Below, piece by piece: positions 1 through 9,674 of a stretch of DNA of 64,000 nucleotides. Source of the DNA: Lactarius indigo (lineage: Eukaryota; Basidiomycota; Agaricomycetes; Russulales; Russulaceae); assembly GCA_025766275.1 (NCBI GenBank), contig JAFKAC010000054.1, positions 62,001 through 126,000 of the forward strand. The letters are read 5' to 3'. The position numbers and the translations under genes were made by a program. Each line of letters starts with the position of its first letter. Position 1 is the stretch's first letter. Below the pieces are notes generated by a model, which did not search any database, had not been told where the DNA came from, and saw only the letters and a list, made by a program, of their open reading frames with translations.

Positions 1-2323
1 CGATGGTTTCAAAAGGGAGTGCTTCTGGGTTAGTCTTGATGGGGAATATCGGTGGTTTCGGGTTCCCAGGGAAGTTCTTGTTTGATTGGCATGTGGCACA
101 GCCCTTTACATATGCGGATATGTCGTCTTTCATGTTTGGCCACCAAAAGTCTTGTGACACTAACCACAAGGTCTTTGTTATTCCGGGGTGTCCAGCTGTT
201 TTTGTATCGTGAAACAGGGAAATTACCCCCCTCTTTAGCGGTGTGTTGTCCACAACCACCAGTTTGTCACCTTTCCACCAGTGTTTGCCTTGTTTTACTA
301 GATGGAAGGGGGCGGCCCACTCGTCCAGAGTGTCTTGGTGGTCTAATTGGTGTGCCATGACCCGGTCATCTATCCTTATGGAGAGAGCGGAGTTTGCGAA
401 GATGGTTGGGGTCAGGACCACTACATCAGTGTTATCCCCTGCTCCGGTGTCGTGGTCAGGGCGTCTTGACAGGGCATCAGCATGGTTTTGGGGTCCAGGT
501 TTGTGGTGAAGTTTGATGTGATAGTCTGCCAGTCTGGGGATGTAGCGCGCCACTCTCCTATTGATTTGTCGAGGGTGGCGATAATATTCTAGGTTTTTGT
601 GGTCTGTAAACACTGTGATTTCGTGGGGGGACCCTAAAAGAAGGTGTCTCCAGTGTTCCAGTCCTCTGATTACTGCCAGGAGTTCCCTGTCATGGATGTC
701 ATAGTTGCGCTCCGCTTCTGAAAATGATTTGGAGAAGTATCCCACAGCTTGTGGTTTGTTTCGGCTGTCTCTTTGTGTTAAGATTGCCCCTGTGGCGAAA
801 GCGGAGGCATCTACTTCTAGTTCGAAAGGTTTGTCCATATCTGGTTGGCATAAGATGGGGTCTTTGCACACAAGCGTGATGAGAGCTTCTAAGGCTTCCG
901 CTGCTTCCTTTGTCCATCTGAAGGGTCCTTCTGACGTCTTTATTGTGTCTGTGATGGGTTTTGCTAAGTGAGCAAAGTTGGGAATGAAGGGTCGCTGATA
1001 ACTTAGTGTTCCCAACACGCTTCTTGCTTGTTTGACTGACTTGATGTCTCTTGGCCAGTCTTTTAGTCCTTCTACCTTCTTTGGGTCGATTTTGATTTGA
1101 GACCCATCAATGACAATGCCTAGGTAGTGGATCTTTCTTTGTTCGAACACGCATTTCGATGCTTTAAGGAAATAAGATTCTTTTTCACAGATTTCCAAGA
1201 ATTCGTGTACAATTTGTCTGTGGCGTTCTGTATCTTCTTCTGTGGCTATCAGGACATCGTCCATGTACACAAATAGCTCTCTTGGGTATTTGTCCATGAG
1301 TGGTCGAAGTATTCTGCTCATGGTTCTTGCAAAGGTGGCTGGTGCATTTGTGAGGCCGAAGGTCATGACTCGAGGGATGAACAGCCCCCTTGGTGTCTTG
1401 AAGGCTGCCTTCCACTGGTCTTCCTCTTTTATGCGGATGTTATGGTACCCCCATCTGATATCGAACTTTGAGAACAGTGTTTTCCCATTTAAGTTGGTCA
1501 GGATGTCGGAGATGAGAGGTAGTGGGTAAGTGTCTTTTATTGTCCAGGTGTTTAGGGGTCTGTAGTCCAGGATAGGGCACAACCCTCCGTCTGTTTTCTT
1601 TCTGAAGAAGAAGGAGGAAGCGTAGGGGGAGCTTCCTTCATAGATGTATCCTTTTGCTATGTTTTCGTCGAGATATGCCTTCAACTCCTTGTCTTCTTCT
1701 GGAGTCAAGGGGTAGATTTTACAGTTGATTTTGTTGGGTGCATCTGGTCGCAATGTGATGGGATGGTCTTCTTCTCTTTCTGGGGGAAAGCGCTGTGCTT
1801 CTTCGTCAGAGAATACTTTGTTGTGGCGCTGGTATTCTTCTGGGATTGCAGTTTCTTTTACTGGGTCAAAGGTTGTTTTGGTTGCTGCCGCTTTCGCTTC
1901 TTGGTGTCGCTTTCTTCGGAAGTGGTATCCTCCTGTCAGGATGGTGACTGCTTCTCCTTTCAGCTCTTGTTTCTTCCAGTCTATGTCTGGGTTTTCGTGT
2001 TCGAACCAGGGGTATCCAAAGATCATTCTGTCTTCCCCTAGGCTGGTTACGAAAAACTGGAAAGGAGTTTCTTCTTCTCCTCTTTTTATCCATAGCTGGC
2101 ATGTTTCAGTCATGGTGCCATCTTTGTTTAGCGATCCATCTACATTCCGGACCAATCTGGGTGGTTTCAGAGGAGTGGTTCCTAGTCCAAGTTTTTGGAT
2201 TAGGTTTCGGTCGATTAGGTTGTCTGTTGCACCACTGTCCAGCAGTACATTTATGCGAGCTTCTTTGTAGTAAAGGCGAACGAGGACTTTGATTGTCATA
2301 GCACTATCGCGAACACTATACAT
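1..2323 (-). CDS. Gypsy pol polyprotein of element A (partial)
   Basis: Protease, reverse transcriptase, RNase H and the start of integrase. Translating the minus strand from the ATG at 2323 gives the protease motif LLDSGATD near 2230, then a dimer-type GYPWFEHENP segment near 2010, the RT catalytic motif YMDDVLI near 1265, the RNase H segment ERNYDIHDRELL near 700 and the integrase zinc-binding stretch GCATCQSNK near 90. These landmarks fall in one frame, and the frame is still open where the window ends. Pol lies in the -1 frame relative to gag and is open upstream into the gag end, so a -1 frameshift could fuse them; no classical heptamer is obvious at the gag stop. The products copy element RNA into DNA and integrate it. 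Confidence 0.88.
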   Translation of the reverse strand, partial: MYSVRDSAMTIKVLVRLYYKEARINVLLDSGATDNLIDRNLIQKLGLGTTPLKPPRLVRNVDGSLNKDGTMTETCQLWIKRGEEETPFQFFVTSLGEDRMIFGYPWFEHENPDIDWKKQELKGEAVTILTGGYHFRRKRHQEAKAAATKTTFDPVKETAIPEEYQRHNKVFSDEEAQRFPPEREEDHPITLRPDAPNKINCKIYPLTPEEDKELKAYLDENIAKGYIYEGSSPYASSFFFRKKTDGGLCPILDYRPLNTWTIKDTYPLPLISDILTNLNGKTLFSKFDIRWGYHNIRIKEEDQWKAAFKTPRGLFIPRVMTFGLTNAPATFARTMSRILRPLMDKYPRELFVYMDDVLIATEEDTERHRQIVHEFLEICEKESYFLKASKCVFEQRKIHYLGIVIDGSQIKIDPKKVEGLKDWPRDIKSVKQARSVLGTLSYQRPFIPNFAHLAKPITDTIKTSEGPFRWTKEAAEALEALITLVCKDPILCQPDMDKPFELEVDASAFATGAILTQRDSRNKPQAVGYFSKSFSEAERNYDIHDRELLAVIRGLEHWRHLLLGSPHEITVFTDHKNLEYYRHPRQINRRVARYIPRLADYHIKLHHKPGPQNHADALSRRPDHDTGAGDNTDVVVLTPTIFANSALSIRIDDRVMAHQLDHQDTLDEWAAPFHLVKQGKHWWKGDKLVVVDNTPLKRGVISLFHDTKTAGHPGITKTLWLVSQDFWWPNMKDDISAYVKGCATCQSNKNFPGNPKPPIFPIKTNPEALPFETI

Positions 2324-2346
2324 TGAATTGGCCTCCCTGTCAGCTC

Positions 2347-4038
2347 TCACAGGTCGGCATCGCAAAAATCCTGATCTAAGGCATAGTAGCGTCTCTTTTC
2401 ATCCTCAGTCATGCCTTGGACGAGTGCATGGGCTTGTCGGACTTTATCTTCGGTTGTGGTAGCAGCCACTGATGAGGTGCTTGCTTCTGGGGTGTATGGG
2501 GGTGCAGTGTCCGCTTCTTGGGTGTCTGTGGCTCTGGCTTTGGTTTGGTTGGTGGTGTTTTGTCGTTGACAGTTCCTAGCCATGTGTCCTTGTTGCCTGC
2601 ATTTGAAGCAGCGTCCTTCTTTCATGAGGGCTTTCTTTTCTTCTTCAGTAAGCTTCTTAAAGGGGGTGGAGGTGGTGGCATCTACATCCATCGCATTTGG
2701 GTCTCGCTTTGGTCGTCCTTGGTGGACGTTCTGGGTTGGCCCTGGGTTTCTATTCCCTGGTCTGGCTTTTAGCAGCTTCCAGCGTTGGTGTTCTGCTCTG
2801 GCAGCGGTTTGCCACTTGTCCATGGTGTTTGGGATGGTGGTTCGCATGAGGCAAGCACGATACAGCCCTGTGGGTAGTCCTCTTTTGAAGAATTCCACCG
2901 TTCCAGGGGCATCTCTTGCCCACCCTGCTATTCCTGCAAGGTGTTCAAAGTCGAGGATGTAACTGTCCAATGCTCCACCCTGCATCGTCAGACTGATGAG
3001 CTTCTGGTAGGCTCTTTCTTTGTTTAGAGTGTCGGTCCAGTCTCTGTCGAAGGTGTCGAGAAAACCGTCCCAAAGATCTTTGCTGTTTTTGGTGAGGGCT
3101 TTGGTGGGGTCTGCTAGTGCCGCTTCCATGTCATCTTCGGTTTGGTTGACCCACAGCTGTACACCGGGTCCTTTGAACATTGTAAGGGCGAATAGTACTC
3201 GTGCATAAGGTTCTTTGATGAGTTCATTCTCGCTATTTAACTTGATGTATCGTAGTAGTTCTCTTTTGAACTGACCACTCTCTGTTCTATCTCCGGTGAA
3301 CGGAGTAGGGGGTGCTCCTTTGAGTCCTCCTGAGCTCGTTGTTGGTGTTCCTCCTGTTCCAGCGCTTGAGCCGGTACCTGTGCCAGTGCCTGTGGCGTTT
3401 ATGGCTGACATGATAAGTGTTGGCTGTGGTGTGATGGGGATCTGAGGTGGTTCGACTGGGGAGGGCAATCTGATTGGTGGTAGTGGGGCTGGGAATCCTT
3501 CTTCCGCTGGGGATGGTTCTATCCAAATAGGGATGGTGGGGCTGGCTTGTGACGAAGCTTGTGTGGGTACTGTGATGTCTAGGCGGTGTTCTGAGGAGTG
3601 GGATAGTTCTGAGTGTGATTCCGCTTCGTCTGAGCTGGGTTCTTCTGATGATGAGTCTTGTTGTAGTCCGTATGTTCCCCTAGTGTTTCTTGGTGCTGAG
3701 GATGACTGTTGTGTGGGCGTTTCTGGGTTCTGTTCGTCTTCTCCGTTCCACCAGCCTAGTCCTTCAGCAAATCTGTGTGGTGTGATGTTTATGGCTCTGG
3801 TGTGGTATTTGTTCTGAAAGTATTGGAGGATGTACCAGTTGTTGTTGATGAATTCCACTGGTCTGAGTTCACCTTTGATGAGGCACTTGTAACAAGGTGG
3901 TCTGCCTGATGTTGTGGCCCAGCGAGCTCCTTTTCCTAGTTGACTGCTTTTAACGTGGTGTGGGAGGTCGTCTTGTGTTCTGGTTGTGACTGGGGTCCAA
4001 TCGTTGTCTGATTCAAAGGTGACACTGATGCTAGCCAC
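2347..4038 (-). CDS. Gag protein of gypsy element A
   Basis: 563 aa capsid/nucleocapsid precursor that would form the cytoplasmic virus-like particle. The first 110 residues hold a YKCLIKGELRPVEF-like segment, resembling the RPVEF segment of element G gag. A Ser/Pro/Thr-rich linker follows (about 120-240), then a retrotransposon gag domain (about 250-430), an arginine-rich stretch and one CCHC zinc knuckle, CFKCRQQGHMARNC, near residue 485. The ATG at 4038 is 209 nt inside the 5' LTR boundary. The TGA at 2349-2347 is 24 nt before the first pol ATG. Confidence 0.9.
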   Translation of the reverse strand: MASISVTFESDNDWTPVTTRTQDDLPHHVKSSQLGKGARWATTSGRPPCYKCLIKGELRPVEFINNNWYILQYFQNKYHTRAINITPHRFAEGLGWWNGEDEQNPETPTQQSSSAPRNTRGTYGLQQDSSSEEPSSDEAESHSELSHSSEHRLDITVPTQASSQASPTIPIWIEPSPAEEGFPAPLPPIRLPSPVEPPQIPITPQPTLIMSAINATGTGTGTGSSAGTGGTPTTSSGGLKGAPPTPFTGDRTESGQFKRELLRYIKLNSENELIKEPYARVLFALTMFKGPGVQLWVNQTEDDMEAALADPTKALTKNSKDLWDGFLDTFDRDWTDTLNKERAYQKLISLTMQGGALDSYILDFEHLAGIAGWARDAPGTVEFFKRGLPTGLYRACLMRTTIPNTMDKWQTAARAEHQRWKLLKARPGNRNPGPTQNVHQGRPKRDPNAMDVDATTSTPFKKLTEEEKKALMKEGRCFKCRQQGHMARNCQRQNTTNQTKARATDTQEADTAPPYTPEASTSSVAATTTEDKVRQAHALVQGMTEDEKRRYYALDQDFCDADL

Positions 4039-4234
4039 GATTGTGGTCTGTCTTGGGTGCTGATTTGTGTAAGGGAATGGCTGAAGCGGCCTCTTGTGTC
4101 AAGGAGGATCCGTCGCCCGGCTATGCCGTCGTTTCTGGGTTCTGTGGAGTGTCTGGTTGTTGGCTGATGCGTCCTCTTGGATCGTCGCTCACTCTGCTGT
4201 GTGGCAGTAGTGTCTTGGGTGTGTTGGGAGTTGT

Positions 4235-4245
4235 AGACTTGGCTT
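4235..4245 (-). promoter_or_regulatory. Self-complementary primer-binding site of element A
   Basis: Directly after the 5' LTR the minus strand reads T-AAGCCAAGTCT. Its exact complement, AGACTTGGCTT, lies inside the family A LTR just after the TATA box (60153-60163 in the solo copy), where the transcript should begin. This is the arrangement of Tf1-type self-primed retrotransposons. I see no match to a tRNA 3' end. Confidence 0.7.
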
Positions 4246-4246
4246 A

Positions 4247-4826
4247 TGTTACGCCCTAGCAGGGGCGTGGGTTCTAGAGGTTCTGAATCACACAAGTATC
4301 AAGTGAAGACCTCTGTTGTCTTATTGCTATGAAATACGAGTGATAAGGTGTGGCACAAGGTGCAACACTACTCTGTAATGTAGGACTCCTCGTCCGAAGT
4401 GTCTAGCACTTCTCTACACTTAATCTTGCTAGTGCACAGAGTATAACAGGTGTAACGCGTTGATATAGTTCAACTGCAAAGACTTCGAAGTGTCCTGGTT
4501 AGGGACTGAGGTAGGGGATGCACAAGAAGAGGGGATAAGACGAGGTCACACCAAAGTACGGAGGCAAGGTTGCTAGATTGCAAACGAAGCCAAGTCTGGC
4601 TTCCTACGGTCTATGGTACAGGTTTATATAGGACAGGGTTCCAAACAACATGAACACAAGTCCACACAATATCAAAGAGACTAAACGGAGTAAACAGAAG
4701 TTCGGATCAAAGAAACAGCGCCACTGGTAACAGTAGCTCCTTTGGTAACAAGGTATAGTACAAAGTGGGAGGGAAAGCAGGGTGGAGACATACTGTGACT
4801 TAGGTCCGAAGCGTCGGATCATAACA
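4247..4826 (-). repeat. 5' LTR of element A (580 bp)
   Basis: On the minus strand it starts TGTTATGATCC and ends GGCGTAACA, and it matches the solo LTR at 59924-60503 over its full 580 bp with few differences. Being upstream of gag it supplies the promoter; the solo copy shows the TATATAAA box most clearly. A hairpin of GAAGCCA and TGGCTTC follows the TATA box. Confidence 0.93.
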
Positions 4827-5450
4827 CAGGGTGTGGGGAACATGGGTATGGGTGGGGGTATGGATGGGATGGGGATGGGGAACATGGGGGTGGGCAAGGG
4901 GAACATGAGGGTGGGTAAGGGGAACATGGGGGTGGGGTGTGGGGAACATGGGGGTGGGTAAGGGGAACATGGGGGTGGGGTGTGGGGAACATGGGTATGG
5001 GTGTGGGTATAGGTGGGATGGGGATGGGGAACATGGGGGTGGGGTGTGGGTGTGATGGGGATATGGGTGGGGAACATGGGGTGGGAGAGGGGAACATGGG
5101 GGTGGGGTGTGGGGAACATGGGTATGGGTGTGGGTATGGGTGGGATGGGGGTGGGGTGTGGGTGTGATGGGGATATGGGTGGGGAACATGGAGGTGGGTA
5201 AGGGGAACATGAGGGTGGGTAAGGAGAACATGGGGGCAGGGTGTGGGGAACATGGGTATGGGTGGGGGTATGGGTGGGATGGGGATGGGGAACACGGGAG
5301 TGGGGTGTGGATGTGATGGGGATATGGGTGGGGAACATGGGGTGGGAGAGGGGAACATGGGTATGGGTGTGGGTGTGGGTGGGATGGGGAAAGGGAATAT
5401 GTGTGGGTGTGGGTGTGGGTGTGGGCAGGATGTGCATGAGTGTGGGGGAT
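4827..5450 (+). repeat. G-rich minisatellite (GGGGAACATGGG/TGTGGG units)
   Basis: About 620 bp of imperfect tandem words such as GGGGAACATGGG, TATGGGTGTGGG and GGTGGGATGGGG. Longer blocks of about 100-200 bp recur. The plus strand carries many G-runs of three or more, so it could form G-quadruplexes. The long ORFs through it (Pro/His/Thr repeats on the minus strand) follow from the repeat and do not look like genes. Confidence 0.9.
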
Positions 5451-5509
5451 GAGGAAGATGATTTTGCATGTTTTACAAAGAAGCTTTAGAGGCCTTCGTG
5501 ATACACATT

Positions 5510-6625
5510 TTGTTGTACGGCACAGAAAGTGGATGTCAGTACAGATACTGTATAGTTTGCTGAAGAAGCTCTGGAGGTCCTCTTGACAGATACTTCTGGA
5601 AGGCTATCAATAAAGACCTTATTTTGCTGCAAAGCACAGAAGGTGAACACCAGCCTAGATACTGTATGCTTTTCCAAAAGAGCTTTGAAGGTCCTCACAA
5701 CAGGTATTTCTCACAGTTTTTTTTATCTGCAGAGCACAGAAGGTAAACACCAGTTCAGATACTGTATATCTTGCCAAAGAAGCTTTGGAGGTCTTTGCAA
5801 CAGGTATTTCTCACAGGCTGCCAATACAGACCTTATTTTTCCATAGAGAACAGAAGGTGAACACCAGTCCAGACACTGTATATCTTGCCAAAGAAGCTTT
5901 GGAGGTTCTCACCACAGGTATTTCTCACAAGGTGCCAATACTTTTCTATAGAGCACAGAAGGTGAACACCAGTCCAGGCACTGTATATCTTGCCAAAGAA
6001 GCTTTGGAGGTTCTCACCACAGGTATTTCTCACAAGGTGCCAATACTTTTCTATAGAGAACAGAAGGTGAACACCAGTCCAGGCACTGTATATCTTGCCA
6101 AAGAAGCTTTGGAGGTCCTCTTGACGGGTATTTCTCACAAGGTGCCAATACTTTTCTATTGAGAACAGAAGGTGAACACCAGTCCAGGCACTGTATATCT
6201 TGCCAAAGAAGCTTTGGAGGTCCTCTTGACGGGTATTTCTCACAAGGTGCCAATACTTTTCTATTGAGAACAGAAGGTGAACACCAGTCCAGGCACTGTA
6301 TATCTTGCCAAAGAAGCTTTGGAGGTCCTCTTGACGGGTATTTCTCATAAGGTGCCAATACATTTCTATAGAGAACAGAAGGTGAACACCAGTCCAGACA
6401 CTGTATATCTTGCTAAAGAAGCTTTTGGAGGTCCTCTTGACAGGTATTTCTCATAGGCTGCCAATATAGGCCTTATTTTTCTATAGAGCACAGAAGGTGA
6501 ACACTAGTCTAGATACTATATGTTTTTCCAAACAAGCTTTGAAGGTCCTCTTGACAGGTGTTTCTCACCAGCCACCAATATAGACCTTATTTTTCTATAG
6601 AACACAAAAGGTGGACACCAGTCTA
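5510..6625. repeat. 105-bp tandem repeat, about 11 copies
   Basis: The word CAGAAGGTGAACACC recurs near 5637, 5740, 5850, 5955, 6060, 6166, 6271, 6376 and 6492, with weaker copies near 5523 and 6603. The central copies are exactly 105 bp apart and nearly identical; the outer ones are more diverged. Since 105 is a multiple of three, a 35-residue repeat stays open on the minus strand, but nothing suggests a protein function. Confidence 0.92.
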
Positions 6626-7320
6626 GAATACACAAGAGGGCAAACACTGAGCAGAAGAGGTGGTGCATGTAAGCCTTAAACCTAAAGACACTATAGGAAG
6701 CTAGTCTCTGATAGCCAGCATTAAGCAATATGGAATCACAATGACAAGTGCTATGATCATATAGCATTCTCATATGGAAATTTCTTCCTCCCCCACTTTA
6801 GTATAGTACTTCCTCTTCACTCTACTCCTCTCTTCCCTTTCTTCTCCTTTCTAAATATGTAGCAGTCCTTTGGTATGAACTAGGCACTCTAGTTACAACT
6901 CTGTAATCAAGTAGTTATCCTAGCAAAGATGAGAGTCATACTTGTCTTTGCTGAATACCATCCAGCTTACCTTATAAATTCTAGACCTTGATTTGTTTCT
7001 CCCTGTAGATCGTCATCCCACTAGACCTGCTAACATGGCTAGCATCTGAGCATCATCTCTACCAACAATACTACATATTGGCTGCTTCTGGCACTCCATA
7101 TTCATCTTAAGGCCTACAGAGGTGAGACAACAATTGTAACTCCACTCATTTTGCTGCCCCTACCAAGGCCCCTACCAACAGTGGGCAGCTGGTAGCATGA
7201 GCTGTTGCTGCCACCAGTTGGCACACAGGGCCTCAACCTGATCCACCATCAGGGCCTGCAGATGTGAGACAAAGGTGCTGGTTTGTGAGAATCTAGAGAA
7301 ACTACTTTGACACTATCTTC
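6626..7320. other. AT-leaning intergenic stretch, nothing recognised
   Basis: No ORF with recognisable motifs, no LTR end, no tandem array and no RNA gene is visible. It lies between the 105-bp array and the second minisatellite, downstream of the Plavaka transposase. It could belong to the 3' end of that transposon, but I found no terminal inverted repeat to prove it. Confidence 0.5.
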
Positions 7321-7324
7321 CTCT

Positions 7325-7565
7325 GCACTATGGGGAAGGGGCACATGCATACAGGTGTGGGGGAGATGAGGAACAGGCAGGGGTGTATATGTGTGGGGGA
7401 GTTGGGTAAGCGGGACATGTATATGGGAGTAGGGGAGATGAGGAAGGGGGACATGTGTACAGGTGTTGGGGAGATGAGGAAGGGGTACATATATATAGGT
7501 GTGGGGGAGATGGGGAAGGGGCATGAGTGTATCGATGTGGGGGAGATGAGCAAGGGGGATGTGTG
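7325..7565 (+). repeat. Second G-rich minisatellite, about 36-bp unit
   Basis: About seven imperfect copies of a unit like GGGGGAGATGAGGAAGGGG followed by ACATGTATA-type sequence and AGGTGT. The sequence differs from the 4827-5450 array but has the same G-strand bias. The overlapping ORFs on both strands are repeat artefacts. Confidence 0.85.
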
Positions 7566-7785
7566 CAATTGACTTGGTGCATGTTATGCAGACTCCTGAC
7601 ATCACATTGTTCTTAATACATACAAAAGTCTCCCTGGTGTTCTCTTGAGAAACACAATACCATTGTGCTTCAACACTTTATCTCTCCCATGGTTCAAACA
7701 TTTATAGCCAAGAAGCCTGTTATTGTAGACATTTTTCAACCCCTTTATGTATGAAGCACAAGTATGAGACATCTATCTAACTACT

Positions 7786-8243
7786 TTACTCCTCTTCTTG
7801 TTCTTCAATACCATGCTCCTCAGAACTAAGCATATCTAATCCTGGGTGCTTTCTCAAGATATGAACCTTTGACTCCCATTCCCAAACTCCAACCAGTGTA
7901 ACAAGACTAGATGTTCTCAACACCATGCAGTCATTTGACCACTCTCCACACCATCTTCCCAGCACATTCCTTATCTCTCCTAGCCCATAATAGACCACCA
8001 GACTGTAGTCATAGTCTGGCAAAAAGTAAAATGCCAATGCCTCTCCAAAGATAAGCCCCTCCTGTAACGTCGTCACGACGTTAGCTCGACTTGAGCTCTA
8101 TGGAGGTGGTAACAACTTAGCAGATGTCTTGAAGACACAAAGGTCCAGGCGTAGATGGTAGTGAACACTCGAAGGTGCACTTTAATGGAGTTGCTATCTT
8201 GCGTCACGGATGAAGGCGGACTCTTGTTTACTGTCTGAAAGGG

Positions 8244-8279
<36 letters not shown>

Positions 8280-8885
8280 AACAAGTGACGATTCAAGAAG
8301 ACCAAGATGGCGTATCTTGGTCTTCACAAGGCAGTTTAAATACACAAACGAGCAGGCTTAGAAGCGCTGCTATGAGTCACAGTAGGTAGCGTCCAACGTA
8401 TCGCGTAAGTATCTCAAACCCTAGTACTACTAGTACTAGTATTGGTGGCGTCCACCCTCAGTCAGCTATCAGTATCGTATCTCCTATCTCGCTACCGTAT
8501 CACCGCACTATCGTAAGTAAGTCCGCAACTAATATACCTTACCGCCGTAGTTGCAACCGGTACAGTAAGGGTATGAATCGAAACGTAACACCTCCTCTCC
8601 TTGAGCCTCAAAATATCTAGATGACCTTGTGGCTTGACCTCCCTTCTCAGAGATTCTGCTCCTCAAAGTGACATCTCCTGGCATATTGCACTTTCCCCAT
8701 CTCTGAATTATGAGGTCCATATCCAGAGTGACTTCAAGAAAATCACAAATTGCAGCAAGGTGGTTATAATGTTCTGAGGGATTTTCTATCTCAGTCCTTT
8801 TGATTGGCAGTGACTGAAACAGGTGTTCCTTCTTCCTCCCTTCTTTAGGGGGAATGGCCAGGGATGGGTACTGCAAAGTCAACAC
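7786..8885 (-). pseudogene. 3' part of the Plavaka/Tnp2 transposase gene, split by a solo LTR
   Basis: Two minus-strand pieces (8885-8591 and 8062-7786) continue the transposase of 16906-19482. The first follows element C directly. The second follows the solo LTR at 8063-8590. The frame is kept across both junctions when one copy of each target duplication is dropped. The pieces encode about 187 residues: a KRTEIENPSEHYNHL-like segment, a GEALAFYFLPD segment, a Trp-rich stretch, and an acidic tail ending at the stop at 7786. I assign them to the transposase by frame and duplications, not by a motif of their own. Confidence 0.8.
8063..8590 (-). repeat. Solo LTR, gypsy family B, TSD CCTCC
   Basis: 528 bp. 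On the plus strand it starts TGTAACGTCG and ends ACGTAACA, and it is flanked by CCTCC on both sides (8058-8062 and 8591-8595). It resembles the LTRs of elements G and E. A perfect hairpin of GAAGACCAAGAT and ATCTTGGTCTTC lies in its middle, next to a (GA)n run. It arose by LTR-LTR recombination of an element that had inserted into the transposase gene. Confidence 0.95.
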
Positions 8886-9662
8886 TGTCACGGACGCTCT
8901 ATTTTCGCCTTATTTTTCTGTATTTTTATGGATTTATTTGGTGAAGATATGAGACTCCAACGTTGTGCTCAAATATCCAAGTCCTTATCATTAGATATGA
9001 TAAGATGGTTAGTCACGTGATGCCAACATGTGCACCCACACGCACGTGACCCTGGGATAGTAACTTCCTTATAAAGATGTTACCTCTCTAGGTCATTTTC
9101 CTCATTAGTAAAGTAGTTTCTCATTGGACGATAAGCAGGGAACATTCTAGATAGTTCTAGACTACGTTGTCATAGGGTTGTGACTCATAGATAAGGACAC
9201 GTCATTGTTCTGTCAGCGTTAATGACTATGCATCAGTCAGCACAACAGATAACGCTATTATTAGACACGACGCGTCAGCGCCTGACTCATTACTATTACA
9301 CATACCTTTAGTAACAAGGTTCCGTAGTAATTCGAACTCAGCCGCAGCATAGTATATAAACCCTCATGTAGCGTCCTGAGTGGAACCAACTTGTCCTCTT
9401 GGTTCTCCACTCAGGTGCGTATTCCCTTGTATTTCCCTTACTCTTCTCCAATGTTAACTTGTCCTCTTGGTTCTCCACTCAGCGTGCCACTGCGTGATCA
9501 CCTGACCTTTGGTCTTGCATAAAGACCTCTAGTGTGTCTATCCTCCGCAGTGACTGTACGTTCGGCGCGTGACTTGTCTCCGCGCTAGGCTTGGGTGTAT
9601 ACCAGTTCAGTTCACTTACCTTCACCTTGGTCTAGTTGTACGCGATAAGTCATACCGCTACA
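8886..9662 (+). repeat. 5' LTR of element C (777 bp)
   Basis: Starts TGTCACGG and ends CGCTACA. A TATATAAA box is at 9353-9360. About 16 bp later is a hairpin (9376-9414), and a 27-bp segment of it is repeated directly at 9456-9482. As the upstream LTR it acts as the promoter, and the transcript should begin near the hairpin. Confidence 0.95.
9376..9414 (+). promoter_or_regulatory. R-region hairpin of element C with the self-primer in its loop
   Basis: CTGAGTGGAACCAA pairs with TTGGTTCTCCACTCAG (two-base bulge). The loop side contains AACTTGTCCT (9388-9397), the exact complement of AGGACAAGTT just after the LTR. The same hairpin is in the 3' LTR at 16619-16657. The segment from AACTTG to CTCAG occurs a second time at 9456-9482. 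Confidence 0.65.
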
Positions 9663-9664
9663 TT

Positions 9665-9674
9665 AGGACAAGTT
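9665..9674 (+). promoter_or_regulatory. Primer-binding site of element C (self-priming)
   Basis: AGGACAAGTT begins two bases after the 5' LTR and is complementary to 9388-9397 in the LTR. This fits priming by the 5' end of the element's own RNA, as known for Tf1, rather than by a tRNA. Confidence 0.7.

Larger units (their letters stand above)
1..4826 (-). mobile_element. Ty3/gypsy LTR retrotransposon A, truncated by window edge
   Basis: Read on the minus strand the order is 5' LTR (4826-4247), primer-binding site, gag (4038-2347), then pol (2323 to the left edge). The 3' end and 3' LTR lie outside the window, so no target duplication can be checked; the plus-strand base group next to the 5' LTR is CACAG (4827-4831). 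The gag and pol frames checked contain no stop, so the copy may be intact. A solo LTR of the same family, also 580 bp, lies at 59924-60503. The element sits directly against a G-rich minisatellite. Confidence 0.9.

Noticed and set aside
1725..2270. Plus-strand ORFs opposite gag and pol of element A
   Set aside because: Antisense shadows; the minus strand carries the protease, RT and zinc-knuckle motifs.
4604..5469. Long Pro/His/Thr-repeat ORFs on the minus strand
   Set aside because: They are translations of the G-rich minisatellite joined to LTR A; all frames are open because the unit lacks stops.
5833..6363. 176-codon minus-strand ORF of 35-residue repeats
   Set aside because: Direct result of a 105-bp tandem unit; outer copies break the frame and there is no start context or family.
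8529..8891. Independent small gene with its own start
   Set aside because: Its frame continues from the transposase exon across element C, and its apparent start and end lie in LTR-derived sequence.
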